DNA from: JAVBMJ01 sp031551275
GTDB taxonomy: Bacteria; Bacteroidota; Bacteroidia; Bacteroidales; Rikenellaceae
DNA: 64,000 nucleotides
Assembly: GCA_031551275.1 (NCBI GenBank)
Contig: JAVBNX010000002.1
Span: 18,579 to 82,578, forward strand
Direction of reading: 5' to 3'
The translations under genes were made by a program, and so were the position numbers. Below, piece after piece: positions 42,011 to 50,730 of the stretch (its first letter is position 1; each line of letters starts with the position of its first letter). The notes beneath the pieces were generated by a model. The model was given only the letters and a program-made list of their open reading frames with translations. It was not told the origin of the DNA and did not search any database.

Positions 42011-43411
42011 ATGCGCCTGCCCACCATATGCCAGTACATCGAGACCGTGGCCAACCCCGAGGGACGCTTTGCCACGATCGGCGAGTTCGAGCCTGAAAGG
42101 GACCCCTACGGGGAGATCAAGGTAATCGCGGGCAACAACTCGGCCATCTTCAAGATCAAAATGGACGGGCGCCACTACCGGCTGAAATGCTACACCCGGG
42201 AGATCTCCGACATCCGGGCCAAGATCGACTACTTCGTCGACAAACCCTCCCAGATCGTGGGACTGATGCGCTACCGGCCCAATGAAATGTACGTGCACGG
42301 CCACACGGGCGAGGGCGAATTCTACGACGTGGCCCTCTCCGAGTGGATCGAGGGGAAGACCATGGCCCAGGTGCTCAGGCGGGCAGCCAACATGGGGGAC
42401 AAGGCGGCGCTGGAAGACCTGGCCAACCACTTCGACGTGATGGCCCTCGACCTGTTGAACGAGGAGTGGGCCCACGGCGACGTGAAGCCCGAGAACATCA
42501 TGGTCGATAGGAACGGCTGGCTCTACCTGATCGACTTCGACGCCGTTTACATCCCCTCGCTCAAGGGGCGTAAGAGCTCCGAGCTGGGCACGCCCCCGTT
42601 CCAGCACCCGATGCGCGACGGGGATATGTACGACAAGCACATCGACGACTACTCGCTGGCCATGATCTCCTTCGGGCTCCACTACCTGGCCGAGCACCCC
42701 GAGGTGTTCCACTCCTACGACAGGGGCGACAACATCTTTCTGGAGCCCGTCGAGATCCTCGAGGGACGCTCCGCGATCTATAAGGACGCCCTCGACATGT
42801 TCCTTTTCCAGGGACGCCACGCGCTTTACTACCTGGGGTCCCTTCTGGCCTCGCCCACGCCCCGCTTTCACGGGTTAGCCGACGTATTCAAGCAACTGAT
42901 CGGCTGTGTGACCCCCGGCAAAGGCCTCTACCCCGTGCGCGAAGAGGGGAGGTGGGGCTACCGCAACGCGAAGGGCGAGATCGCCATCCCGATCATCTAC
43001 GAGGATGCGCGCCCCTTCTGCGAGGAGCTGGCCCCGGTGCGCCTGGGCGGGCTTTGGAGTTATATCGACAGCCGGGGAAAGGTCGCCTTCAGTTGCCCCG
43101 GATGCCGGAGCGCGGACCCTTTCAGCGAAGGGTTGGCCGCCGTCAACCGGGAGGGGCTCTGGGGCTACGTCGATCGCACGGGACGGCAGATCATCCCCGC
43201 CGTCTACCAGGCCGCGGGCGCTTTCCGGGAGGGGCTGGCCTCAGCCAAGACCTTCGGGAAGTACGGATTCCTGGATCCGCAGGGCCACTGGGCCATCCCG
43301 CCCCGGTTCGAACACGCGCGGAACTTCCACGCCGGGAGAGCCGAAGTGACGCTCGACGGAGGTACCCACATCATCGACAAAACCGGCGCGATCGTCGAGC
43401 CGGGAAGGTAA
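42011..43411 (+). CDS. Protein kinase-like protein with C-terminal WG repeats
   Basis: A 466-residue soluble protein. Residues ~1-300 show a reduced protein-kinase fold with the key residues kept: Lys59 (YRLKCYTRE), the catalytic loop HGDVKPEN at 155-162 (Asp157, Lys159, Asn162), DFD at 175-177 in place of DFG, GTPPFQHP at 193-200 as activation-segment end, and DDYSL at 212-216. Residues ~305-466 hold about five WG beta-repeats (GRWGYRNAKGEIAIPIIY, GLWGYVDRTGRQIIPAVY). No membrane helix. It follows the aromatic operon by 7 bp and precedes a vWA gene; its N-terminal ~65 residues resemble those of the protein at 44319. Substrate unknown. Confidence 0.8.
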   Translation: MRLPTICQYIETVANPEGRFATIGEFEPERDPYGEIKVIAGNNSAIFKIKMDGRHYRLKCYTREISDIRAKIDYFVDKPSQIVGLMRYRPNEMYVHGHTGEGEFYDVALSEWIEGKTMAQVLRRAANMGDKAALEDLANHFDVMALDLLNEEWAHGDVKPENIMVDRNGWLYLIDFDAVYIPSLKGRKSSELGTPPFQHPMRDGDMYDKHIDDYSLAMISFGLHYLAEHPEVFHSYDRGDNIFLEPVEILEGRSAIYKDALDMFLFQGRHALYYLGSLLASPTPRFHGLADVFKQLIGCVTPGKGLYPVREEGRWGYRNAKGEIAIPIIYEDARPFCEELAPVRLGGLWSYIDSRGKVAFSCPGCRSADPFSEGLAAVNREGLWGYVDRTGRQIIPAVYQAAGAFREGLASAKTFGKYGFLDPQGHWAIPPRFEHARNFHAGRAEVTLDGGTHIIDKTGAIVEPGR

Positions 43412-43427
43412 AATTCTTTAATATTGT

Positions 43428-43435
43428 TATCTTTG
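43428..43435 (+). promoter_or_regulatory. Putative -7 box in front of the vWA gene
   Basis: TATCTTTG, exact TAnnTTTG match, 25 bp before the vWA ATG in the 49-bp gap after the kinase gene. It would let the vWA and pseudokinase genes be expressed apart from the aromatic/kinase transcript. Confidence 0.5.
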
Positions 43436-43460
43436 CAATAAACGCTCAAACCCAGCGAAG

Positions 43461-44315
43461 ATGTATTCAGCGCGAATTACCCGCCTGCGCCCCACGGCCA
43501 TCGTATTTCTGATCGACCAGTCCGGCTCGATGAACGAGCAGGTGCTCTTTGAGTCCGATACCATGACCAAGGCCGGGGCCGTCTCCCTGGCCACCAACAA
43601 CCTGCTATCCGAGTTGATCAACCGCTCGCGCCGGGAGACCGGGCTGAACGACTATTTCGATATCGCGGTAATCGGCTACTCGCAGGCGGGCGTGCAATAC
43701 CTGGTCGGCTCCCACAAGGGCTTCGTCACCCCCACGATCCTCGCGGGCCTGGACGTACCCGTGAAGCGGATCACGCGCACGGTGGTCATGCCCGACGGGA
43801 GCCAGCGCAACGTCGCCTCGGACCAACGTGTCTGGGTCGAACCCCGCGCCGAGGGCGACACGCCGATGTACGAAGCCATGCTCACGGCCTACACCCTGCT
43901 CGACAAGTGGTGCCGGGCCACGGCCAACCGCAACTCCTATCCGCCCACGGTGTTCAACATCACGGACGGCGAGGCCACCGACGCCAAAGAGGAGCAACTG
44001 CTCTCGTTGGGCGAGAAGATCAAGGCCCTGGGGACCACCGACGGCAACGCGCTTCTGATCAATATGCACATCCCCGGCCCGCAGCAGGGCGCGCAGGTCG
44101 TCTTCCCGGCAAGCACCGCCGAGTTGCCCGACAACCGCTACGCCAAACTGCTCTACAAACTATCGAGCGAGATGCCCGAAAAATACCACGAGGCGGTCTG
44201 CAAGGTCAGAGGGAGCCGCAAGGCCGGCCCCTTTAGGGGCATGAGCTTCAACACCTCGATCGGGGAGCTGATTACCATGATGGACATCGGGTCGCTGAGT
44301 TCAAACCTGACCTAA
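43461..44315 (+). CDS. von Willebrand factor A domain protein with complete metal site
   Basis: A 284-residue single-domain vWA protein without signal or membrane segment. The metal-ion-dependent adhesion site is complete: Asp19-x-Ser21-x-Ser23 (FLIDQSGSM), Thr134 (EGDTPMYEAM) and Asp169 (NITDGEATD). The opening RLRPTAIVFLIDQSGSM resembles TerY-type proteins, which are found beside kinases and PP2C phosphatases in stress modules. Here it sits between a kinase and a related pseudokinase, 3 bp before the latter. The metal site suggests it binds a carboxylate of a partner, perhaps one of these neighbours. Confidence 0.85.
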   Translation: MYSARITRLRPTAIVFLIDQSGSMNEQVLFESDTMTKAGAVSLATNNLLSELINRSRRETGLNDYFDIAVIGYSQAGVQYLVGSHKGFVTPTILAGLDVPVKRITRTVVMPDGSQRNVASDQRVWVEPRAEGDTPMYEAMLTAYTLLDKWCRATANRNSYPPTVFNITDGEATDAKEEQLLSLGEKIKALGTTDGNALLINMHIPGPQQGAQVVFPASTAELPDNRYAKLLYKLSSEMPEKYHEAVCKVRGSRKAGPFRGMSFNTSIGELITMMDIGSLSSNLT

Positions 44316-44318
44316 ACG

Positions 44319-45806
44319 ATGATCTCGCCCACGTTAAACTCCATCAGGGAGACCTTCCTGAATCCCGCCGGGAGGTTCCGCACGCTGGAAGGCATCTACG
44401 GCCTGAGGGATCCCCAGGGTGAGTTCCTGATGCGTGCATCCAACCGCATGGCCAGCGTGGAGGCCGTCTGCAAAGGCCGGCGCTACACCGTCAAATGCCT
44501 CTACGAGGGCGAGGGGTCCTACGCCCCGGGCGCCAGGCTGTTCGCCTCGCGGATGGCGGGGCGGGAGCTCCCCTTCCTGACCGGTTGGGAGTACCTGCCC
44601 GAGGAGATGCTGCTCATCGACGAGCGGGGCCACGGGCGCTACTACGACGTCGTGCTCCAGGGCGTACCTGCAGGCGTGAGGCTGGACCACCATATGCGTG
44701 CCCTGTGCCTGAAGTCCGACCGCGAGAACATGATGCGCGCAGCCCACTCCGTGGCGCGTTTCTCGGAGCTGGCCATGGGCCACCGCTTCGTTTCGGCCAG
44801 GGTCAGGCCTCCCCACTTCTACATGTCCCCCTCGCTGGACCTGGTCGCTGTCAACTACGAGCAGGCGCGGCTGATGACCGAAGCCGAACTGGCCGCCGAT
44901 CCCGGGGCGAGGGAGATCTACGACCTGCGCCTGACGGGGATCGGGGTGGCCATCTACCTGATGGCGTGCCAGCCCGACCTCTACGAAGTGATCCACGCCG
45001 CCTTCTCCATCTCGGTCGACCGGGTCAACAGCTACGGCGCCGCCCTGCTGGAGTGGGCGAAGGCCGAAAAGCGCGACGCGCTGGCCTCGATCATGCAGTA
45101 CGTCATGGAGAGCGGCGGCAAGAACGCGGGCCCGGCGCACGGGATACCCGGGCGGTTGTACACCCTGGCGCAAAGCGTGCCGCTCCCCTCCGACTCCCTG
45201 GCGGCGGTTTTCGGCGGTCGTCCCGTTCCGGTGCATGTGTTGGCCGAACCGGGTGCGGAGTACACCGCGGGCGTGAAAGATCCTGCGGGCAGGACCATCC
45301 ATTCACACGGCGGTTCGCCCCGGGGCCTGCCAGGCCCCGACGGGAAATACCGTTTCCCCCAGGCCGAAGAGAGAAGCCTGCGGGAGATGGCCTTCGACTA
45401 CGCGGGCGACTTCGAAGAGGGCCGCGCCGTGGTGGAGACCGGCGGCTACTACGGTTTGATCGATCTGCAGGGAAAATACGTCCTCCAACCCGTGTGCGAG
45501 GAGGTAATCTGGGACAAACGCACGGGGATCGCCCGGATCATGACCGACGGCAGGTGGCAGCTCGCCGACAGGACGGGACGCAAACTGACCGGGGCCGATT
45601 ACGAATGGATGGGCGAGTACGACTCCGACCGCATCCCGGTCAAGTTGCCGGGCGGCAAATACGGCTACATCGACTCGAAGGGGGAGACGGCCATCGCCTT
45701 TCGCTTCGACGACGCGTACAGCTTCCACGACGGGACGGCCACCGTGGAGGTCGAGGGGAGGCTATTCGACATTTTACCCGACGGAACGCTCGCCGGGAAT
45801 AGCTGA
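44319..45806 (+). CDS. Pseudokinase-like paralogue of the protein at 42011, with WG repeats
   Basis: A 495-residue protein whose first ~65 residues track those of the kinase at 42011 (shared NPxGRF, RDPxGE, GRxYxxKC, Lys59 kept). The catalytic residues are gone: the HGDVKPEN loop reads SARVRPPH at 159-166 (Asp to Arg161, Asn to His166), and DFD reads NYE at 179-181. About four WG-type repeats fill ~370-490 (GYYGLIDLQGKYVLQP, KYGYIDSKGETAI). It probably binds or regulates rather than phosphorylates. Co-transcribed with the vWA gene; a hairpin terminator follows at 45814. Confidence 0.75.
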   Translation: MISPTLNSIRETFLNPAGRFRTLEGIYGLRDPQGEFLMRASNRMASVEAVCKGRRYTVKCLYEGEGSYAPGARLFASRMAGRELPFLTGWEYLPEEMLLIDERGHGRYYDVVLQGVPAGVRLDHHMRALCLKSDRENMMRAAHSVARFSELAMGHRFVSARVRPPHFYMSPSLDLVAVNYEQARLMTEAELAADPGAREIYDLRLTGIGVAIYLMACQPDLYEVIHAAFSISVDRVNSYGAALLEWAKAEKRDALASIMQYVMESGGKNAGPAHGIPGRLYTLAQSVPLPSDSLAAVFGGRPVPVHVLAEPGAEYTAGVKDPAGRTIHSHGGSPRGLPGPDGKYRFPQAEERSLREMAFDYAGDFEEGRAVVETGGYYGLIDLQGKYVLQPVCEEVIWDKRTGIARIMTDGRWQLADRTGRKLTGADYEWMGEYDSDRIPVKLPGGKYGYIDSKGETAIAFRFDDAYSFHDGTATVEVEGRLFDILPDGTLAGNS

Positions 45807-45813
45807 AAAAAGC

Positions 45814-45850
45814 TTTTAACTCCCTAACCAAGAGTTAAAAATTTTGTTTT
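45814..45850 (+). terminator. Probable terminator after the kinase/vWA module
   Basis: TTTTAACTC (45814-45822), 9-nt loop, GAGTTAAAA (45832-45840), then ATTTTGTTTT. The stem is AT-rich and so weaker than that after ilvC, but it is placed correctly, 8 bp after the stop. Confidence 0.6.
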
Positions 45851-45872
45851 GTTGTATTTTTGCATAGCTTTG
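45843..45872 (+). promoter_or_regulatory. Promoter of the polysaccharide gene cluster
   Basis: TTTG (45843-45846), 18 nt, TAGCTTTG (45865-45872), 33 bp before the GT4 ATG. A second exact -7 box, TATTTTTG, lies at 45855-45862 and may be an alternative start. Confidence 0.6.
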
Positions 45873-45905
45873 CGATTGCTTTTCGCATCACCCAAACCCC
45901 CACCC

Positions 45906-47021
45906 ATGAAAGTCATCCATTTCGTTACCTCGATAGACCGCACCGCCGGAGGCGTATCCACCTCGGTGGCCGCCCTGGCCTCGGAGGAGGGGAAGCACGT
46001 CGAAGCGTGCATCGTTACCGCCCCCACCCAGAATCCGCTCTCCACCCGGGACGTGAAAGTGATCCAGGTCCCCCTCGGCATGGGGCGTTACTGGAGCGTT
46101 GTAAGGAGTTTCCGGCGCATCCTCGCCCAGGAGAAGCCCGATCTGGTCCACATCCACGGGATCTGGGACCCCCAGACCTGGTGGTTCCAGAAACAGGCGC
46201 AAAAGCTGGGCATCCCGGTGGTGGTCTCCCCGCGGGGTATGCTCGAGCCGTGGATCCTGAGGCGTAACCGGCACAAGAAGATCCCCGCCCTGCTGCTCTA
46301 CCAGCGCAAAGCGATCCTCAGGGCGGACTACATCCACGCCACGGCCGAATCGGAGCGCGACAACATCATGTTCTTGGGGCTTAACGGATTGATCCACACC
46401 ATCCCCAACGGGGTGGACGTCTCCACCACGGAGATCCGCACCGATTGGGGCACCAACAAAAAAATACTCTACCTCTCGAGGATCCACGTCAAAAAAGGGA
46501 TCGAGATCCTCATCCGGGCCGTCGACGCCCTGCGCGACCGCCTGGAGGGCTACCAGGTCATCATCGCCGGACAGGGCGAGGAGTCCTACATCCAGTCGCT
46601 GGACGAAATGATCCGGGAGCTGAAACTGGAAGGGATCGTCCGCCTGGCCGGGGGCCTCTACGGGGAGGAGAAATGGGACGCCTACAAAACGGCCGACTTC
46701 TTCGTGCTGCCCACCTTTTCGGAGAACTTCGGCAACGTGATCGTCGAGTCCCTGGAGTCGGGTACGCCGGTAATTACCACCTGGGGTGCGCCCTGGGAGG
46801 AGTTGATCCTCGAGAAATGCGGCTGGTGGATCGACCTGTCGCTGGAGAACCTCATCGAAGCGATGAAGCAAGCCCTGGTAATTACCCCCTTCGAGCGGGA
46901 ACAGATGGGACGGCGGGGCCGCCACCTGGTCGAATCCAAATACACCATCGGGCAGGTTACCCTGAGAATGATCGAATTCTATAAAACGGTTATCGCACGC
47001 AAGGATGGGAAAAAGCGTTGA
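45906..47021 (+). CDS. Glycosyltransferase family 4
   Basis: A 371-residue retaining glycosyltransferase of the GT-B fold, probably adding a sugar to a lipid-linked surface glycan at the cytoplasmic membrane. GT4 marks: N-terminal GGVSTSVAALA, the VHIHGIWDPQTWWFQ segment, IPNGVDVSTTEI, KKILYLSRIHVKKGIE, and the donor-site region PTFSENFGNVIVESLESGTPVITT with the E-x7-E pattern. I start it at MKVIHFVTSID, dropping 19 codons of poor upstream frame that overlap the promoter. Donor and acceptor cannot be told. Confidence 0.9.
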   Translation: MKVIHFVTSIDRTAGGVSTSVAALASEEGKHVEACIVTAPTQNPLSTRDVKVIQVPLGMGRYWSVVRSFRRILAQEKPDLVHIHGIWDPQTWWFQKQAQKLGIPVVVSPRGMLEPWILRRNRHKKIPALLLYQRKAILRADYIHATAESERDNIMFLGLNGLIHTIPNGVDVSTTEIRTDWGTNKKILYLSRIHVKKGIEILIRAVDALRDRLEGYQVIIAGQGEESYIQSLDEMIRELKLEGIVRLAGGLYGEEKWDAYKTADFFVLPTFSENFGNVIVESLESGTPVITTWGAPWEELILEKCGWWIDLSLENLIEAMKQALVITPFEREQMGRRGRHLVESKYTIGQVTLRMIEFYKTVIARKDGKKR

Positions 47022-47022
47022 T

Positions 47023-47556
47023 ATGTCCAATTACCAGGACGCGCAATGTTTCCGCGAACGTGCAGCGCGGTTGGCGTGGAGCATCGTCTGGACCGTTTTC
47101 GCACGGCCCATCCCCCGGGCGATGCTGAGCGGCTGGAAGCGTTTTCTGCTGCGCCTGTTCGGGGCCAAAATATCCTCCACGGCGATCGTCTATTCGGGCA
47201 CGAAGATCTACGCCCCTTGGAACCTCGAAATGGGCGACCACTCGACCATGGCCGCTGGGGTGGATTGTTACTGCGCGGACAAGGTCGTCATCGGCAAACA
47301 TTGCGTGATCTCGCAGAAAGCCTCGCTTTATACCGCCTCGCACGACATAACGACCCCGGATTTCAAGTGGTTTTCCGCCCCCATTACCATCGGCGACGGG
47401 GTCTGGATAGCCGCCGAGTCGTTCATCACGTTGGGTGTGACGATCGGCGAGGGCGCCGTGGTCGGGGCGCGTGCCGCCGTTTTCAAAGACGTGGAACCGT
47501 GGACGGTGGTCGGGGGCAACCCGGCCCGAATCCTTAAAAAGCGCGAACTGAGATGA
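47023..47556 (+). CDS. WcaF-type O-acetyltransferase (left-handed beta-helix)
   Basis: A 177-residue hexapeptide-repeat acyltransferase, like colanic acid WcaF, which acetylates a sugar of the growing glycan with acetyl-CoA. The isoleucine-patch repeats run from ~60 to ~150 (ISSTAIVYSGTKIYAP, VVIGKHCVISQKASLYTASHD, ITIGDGVWIAAESFITLGVTIG), ending in the typical VVGGNPARILKKR. I chose the ATG 1 bp after the GT4 stop; an ATG at 47005 inside GT4 would add MGKSVD. Its stop overlaps the next gene by 4 bp. Confidence 0.88.
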   Translation: MSNYQDAQCFRERAARLAWSIVWTVFARPIPRAMLSGWKRFLLRLFGAKISSTAIVYSGTKIYAPWNLEMGDHSTMAAGVDCYCADKVVIGKHCVISQKASLYTASHDITTPDFKWFSAPITIGDGVWIAAESFITLGVTIGEGAVVGARAAVFKDVEPWTVVGGNPARILKKRELR

Positions 47557-48440
47557 TGGACCTCAGCGCGATCGTCATGACGGGCAACGAGAGCCTGCAC
47601 ATCGAACGGTGCATCGAAAAGTTGCGCCCGTGGTGCAGGGAGATCTTCGTGGTGGACAGTTGCTCGACGGACAATACGGTTGACCTGGCACGGGCCATGG
47701 GAGCCAAAGTGGTCGAAAATCCCTGGCCGGGCTATGCCGAGCAGTTCAACTGGGCGCTCGACAACCTGGAGATCAAGACCGCCTGGACGATCCGCGTCGA
47801 TGCCGACGAGTACCTCTCCGACGAGCTGGTCGAGGAGCTGGAGACCACCCTGCCCGGCCTGCCGGACGATGTAACCGGGGTAGTGCTTACCCGCATGCAG
47901 GATTGTATGGGCAAGTGGGTGCACCGGGTCAAGATGCTCCGGGTGTTCAGGACCGGGACCGGGCGCTGCGAACAGCGGCTGATGGACGAGCACATCGTTT
48001 TGAGCCGGGGACGCAGCGTGGGGGCGAAAAACCTCTTTTACGACCACAACCTCAACTCCCTGGGCTGGTGGATCGACAAACACAACGACTACGCGACGCG
48101 TGAAGCGGTCCAACTGCTCGACATGAAATACGGGCTGATCCCCAAACAGGAGGACGGCACCCAAATGGCAAAACAATCCCAAACCAAGCGCAACACGGCC
48201 AAACGCTACGCCAAAGCCCCGTTGTTCTGGCGTTCGGCCGCCTACTTTTTCCTGCGCTATATCCTTATGGGGGGCTTTCTGAAGGGTACCCGCCAGTTTA
48301 TCTGGGACTTTTTCCAGGGGTGGTGGTTCCGCGCACTGGTGGACGCGAAAATCTACGAGATCGAGCGGGCCTGCGGCGGCGACCGTCAAAAGATGATCGC
48401 TTTCATCCGCGACGTCTATAAAAAAGAGTACTGGAAATGA
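47553..48440 (+). CDS. Glycosyltransferase family 2 (WaaE/KdtX-like)
   Basis: A 295-residue inverting GT-A enzyme. The nucleotide-binding motif MDLSAIVMTGNESLHIERCI opens the protein, followed by VVDSCSTDNTVDLA and the metal DxD region IRVDADEYLS. The C-terminal ~100 residues include an amphipathic or membrane-near part (WRSAAYFFLRYILMGGFLKG) common in the WaaE group. Couples by 4-bp overlaps to genes on both sides. Sugar unknown. Confidence 0.87.
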   Translation: MMDLSAIVMTGNESLHIERCIEKLRPWCREIFVVDSCSTDNTVDLARAMGAKVVENPWPGYAEQFNWALDNLEIKTAWTIRVDADEYLSDELVEELETTLPGLPDDVTGVVLTRMQDCMGKWVHRVKMLRVFRTGTGRCEQRLMDEHIVLSRGRSVGAKNLFYDHNLNSLGWWIDKHNDYATREAVQLLDMKYGLIPKQEDGTQMAKQSQTKRNTAKRYAKAPLFWRSAAYFFLRYILMGGFLKGTRQFIWDFFQGWWFRALVDAKIYEIERACGGDRQKMIAFIRDVYKKEYWK

Positions 48441-49204
48441 AAATATCCGTCATCACAGCGAGCTACAACCGCCGGTCGACCATCGAAGGGGCGATCCTGA
48501 GCGTCCTTTCGCAGGATTGGCCCAACGTGGAGTACGTCGTGGTGGACGGGGCCTCGACGGACGGTACCCAGGCCGTGATCGAAAAGTATGCGGACAGGAT
48601 CGGGAAATACATCTCCGAGCCAGACAAGGGCATGTACCAGGCCATCAACAAGGGCATCGGCCTGGCCACGGGGGATGTGATCGGGCTGGTGCACTCCGAC
48701 GACGAGTTCTACTCCCCGGACGTGCTCTCCCGCGTGGCGGCCAAATTCATGCAGGAGGAGCTGGACATCCTCTACGCCGACGGGATCTTCGTGGACGAAG
48801 GGAACACCGCCAAGGTGGTGCGCAACTGGATCAGCGGAAAATACTCCAAAAAAAGGGTGAAGCGCGGATGGCTGCCCCTGCACCCCACGGTATACGTGCG
48901 GCGGGAGGTCTTCCAGAAAGCCGGGCTGTACGACGAGAGCTACCGGATCGCGGCGGACAGTGACTGGCTGGTCAGGATCCTCTACGACCACGATTTCAGG
49001 GTGGGCTACCTGGAGGCCTACACGATCAGAATGAGGATGGGCGGGGCGAGCACCTCGGCCAAAACCCAGATCAAAAAGTGGAAGGAGGACCTCAGGATGT
49101 ACCGCTCACACGGCTTTTGTGCCGGATGGTCGCTCACGCTCAAGATACTGTCCAAGGTAAAACAGTTCATCCCCCAAAAAGATGCAGGATCACAACAAAT
49201 ATAG
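48437..49204 (+). CDS. Glycosyltransferase family 2
   Basis: A 255-residue GT-A enzyme with the canonical start MKISVITASYNRRSTIEGAI, VVVDGASTDGTQAVIEKY, the DxD-like GLVHSDDEFYSPD, and the acceptor-side Asp/Glu in SYRIAADSDWLVRILY. The length and the DKGMYQAINKGIGLATGDVI segment match the WcaA-like group of capsule enzymes. It overlaps the preceding gene by 4 bp and the glycosylphosphotransferase by 23 bp, an unusually long but in-operon overlap. Confidence 0.9.
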   Translation: MKISVITASYNRRSTIEGAILSVLSQDWPNVEYVVVDGASTDGTQAVIEKYADRIGKYISEPDKGMYQAINKGIGLATGDVIGLVHSDDEFYSPDVLSRVAAKFMQEELDILYADGIFVDEGNTAKVVRNWISGKYSKKRVKRGWLPLHPTVYVRREVFQKAGLYDESYRIAADSDWLVRILYDHDFRVGYLEAYTIRMRMGGASTSAKTQIKKWKEDLRMYRSHGFCAGWSLTLKILSKVKQFIPQKDAGSQQI

Positions 49205-50567
49205 CGCGCTGCTGACCGTGATCCTCGAGGGAATCGACCTGGTAATGCTCAACGCGCTGTTCTTTACCCTGGCCACGTTCTTCCCGGTGGTCGAGCTCGA
49301 CTCGATCCGCTACCAGGTGATGCCCATCGTGCTGAACATGGGTTACCTGCTGAGCGCGCTGCTGGTCGACAGCAGGATGGACCGCCGCAACACGCGCTTT
49401 GAGAAGATCGTGCGCAACGCCTCGATCCGGGTGGCGGCCACGCTGGTCATCCTGGTCGCCTCGTTGTTTTTGATGAAGATCGTCGACGTATCGCGTCTTT
49501 TCACGGGAACCTTCTTCGCGTCGTGGCTCGTGCTGATGATCCTCACCCACACCGTTTCGAAGTACGTCCTGACCTCGGTCATGCGCTCCTCGAACGTGGC
49601 CACCAACGCCATCATCCTGGGGGCGGGCAAGCTGGGCCACAAACTGATGAGCGAGATCAGCCACAACAGCTTTTTAGGGATCAAGGTACTGGGATTTTTC
49701 GATGACAAGCCCGGCCCCGGCAAAGACAACATCCTGGGCAACATCGCCTCGGCCAAGCGGTTCGCCCTGGACAACAAGGTGCAGGAGATCTACTGCACCC
49801 TGCCGGTCACGGCCAAGGAGGAGATCCTCGACATGATGGAGTTCGCCGACAACAACGTCATGTCGTTCTACATCGTCCCCTCGATCCGCTACTACGCCGA
49901 CATCCCGCTGATCTTGGAGACGATCGGCAATATGCCCATCCTCTCGACCCGGAACGTCCCGCTGAGCTACGCCCACAACTACTACTTCAAGCGGAGTTTC
50001 GACATCTTCTTCTCCGTGCTGTTTTTGGTTACCCTTTTTCCGCCGATGTACATTATCCTGGGGACAATCATCAAGCTGACCTCCAAAGGCCCGATCTTCT
50101 TCAAACAGAAGCGCACGGGAGAGAAGGGCAACGACTTCTACTGCTACAAATTCCGCAGCATGCGGGCAAGCACCGACGCCGACAGCAAGCAGGCCAACAA
50201 GGGCGACAGCCGGATTACCAAGATCGGCGCCTTCATGCGCAAGACCAGCCTGGACGAGTTTCCCCAGTTCATCAATGTGCTCAAGGGCGAGATGTCGATC
50301 GTGGGCCCGCGCCCCCACATGCTGCTGCACACCTCGGAGTACTCCAAAGTGGTGGAAAAATACATGGTGCGCCACTTCATCAAGCCCGGCATCACGGGCC
50401 TGGCCCAGATCACCGGCTACCGGGGCGAGACCGAATCGGTCGAATTGATGGACGCCAGGATAATGCGGGACATCTGGTACATCGAACACTGGTCGATCGG
50501 GCTGGACATCCGGATCATCTTCGACACGATGCTCGCGGTGGTCAAACCCGACTCGCGGGCATACTGA
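49182..50567 (+). CDS. Undecaprenyl-phosphate glycosylphosphotransferase (WcaJ-like)
   Basis: Starts glycan assembly by moving a sugar-1-phosphate onto undecaprenyl phosphate. 461 residues: four N-terminal helices (~15-125), a Rossmann-like CoA_binding_3 domain (~125-250, NAIILGAGKLGHKLM), one more membrane segment (FSVLFLVTLFPPMYIILG), and the C-terminal transferase with KRTGEKGNDFYCYKFRSMR, TSLDEFPQFINVLKGEMSIVGPRP and KPGITGLAQI. That is the full-length polyisoprenyl-phosphate hexose-1-phosphate transferase layout. Last gene of the polysaccharide cluster, which lacks flippase and polymerase genes. Confidence 0.92.
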   Translation: MQDHNKYSALLTVILEGIDLVMLNALFFTLATFFPVVELDSIRYQVMPIVLNMGYLLSALLVDSRMDRRNTRFEKIVRNASIRVAATLVILVASLFLMKIVDVSRLFTGTFFASWLVLMILTHTVSKYVLTSVMRSSNVATNAIILGAGKLGHKLMSEISHNSFLGIKVLGFFDDKPGPGKDNILGNIASAKRFALDNKVQEIYCTLPVTAKEEILDMMEFADNNVMSFYIVPSIRYYADIPLILETIGNMPILSTRNVPLSYAHNYYFKRSFDIFFSVLFLVTLFPPMYIILGTIIKLTSKGPIFFKQKRTGEKGNDFYCYKFRSMRASTDADSKQANKGDSRITKIGAFMRKTSLDEFPQFINVLKGEMSIVGPRPHMLLHTSEYSKVVEKYMVRHFIKPGITGLAQITGYRGETESVELMDARIMRDIWYIEHWSIGLDIRIIFDTMLAVVKPDSRAY

Positions 50568-50663
50568 CCCCCATCCCGAAAACTCTACATTTCCTCTACA
50601 AGGATTGTTAACATTTTGTTGCAACCCTTGCGGCGCGGGGTTGCGCCCTAAGGAAAAAAAAAT

Positions 50664-50671
50664 TATTTTTG
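50664..50671 (+). promoter_or_regulatory. Putative -7 box of the PiT gene
   Basis: TATTTTTG, exact TAnnTTTG match, 59 bp before the ATG at 50731, with a TTG about 20 nt upstream (50641-50643). The rest of the 163-bp gap has no other evident signal. Confidence 0.55.
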
Positions 50672-50730
50672 TAGCGTTAAATTGCGGGAATGTTCCTTTT
50701 TCCATCCCGCACGAACGCTAAAAAATCCGC

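Noticed and set aside
42011..45806. A classical TerY-P triad (vWA, PP2C phosphatase, kinase)
   Set aside because: No PP2C phosphatase gene is present in or around the module; the third member is a pseudokinase.
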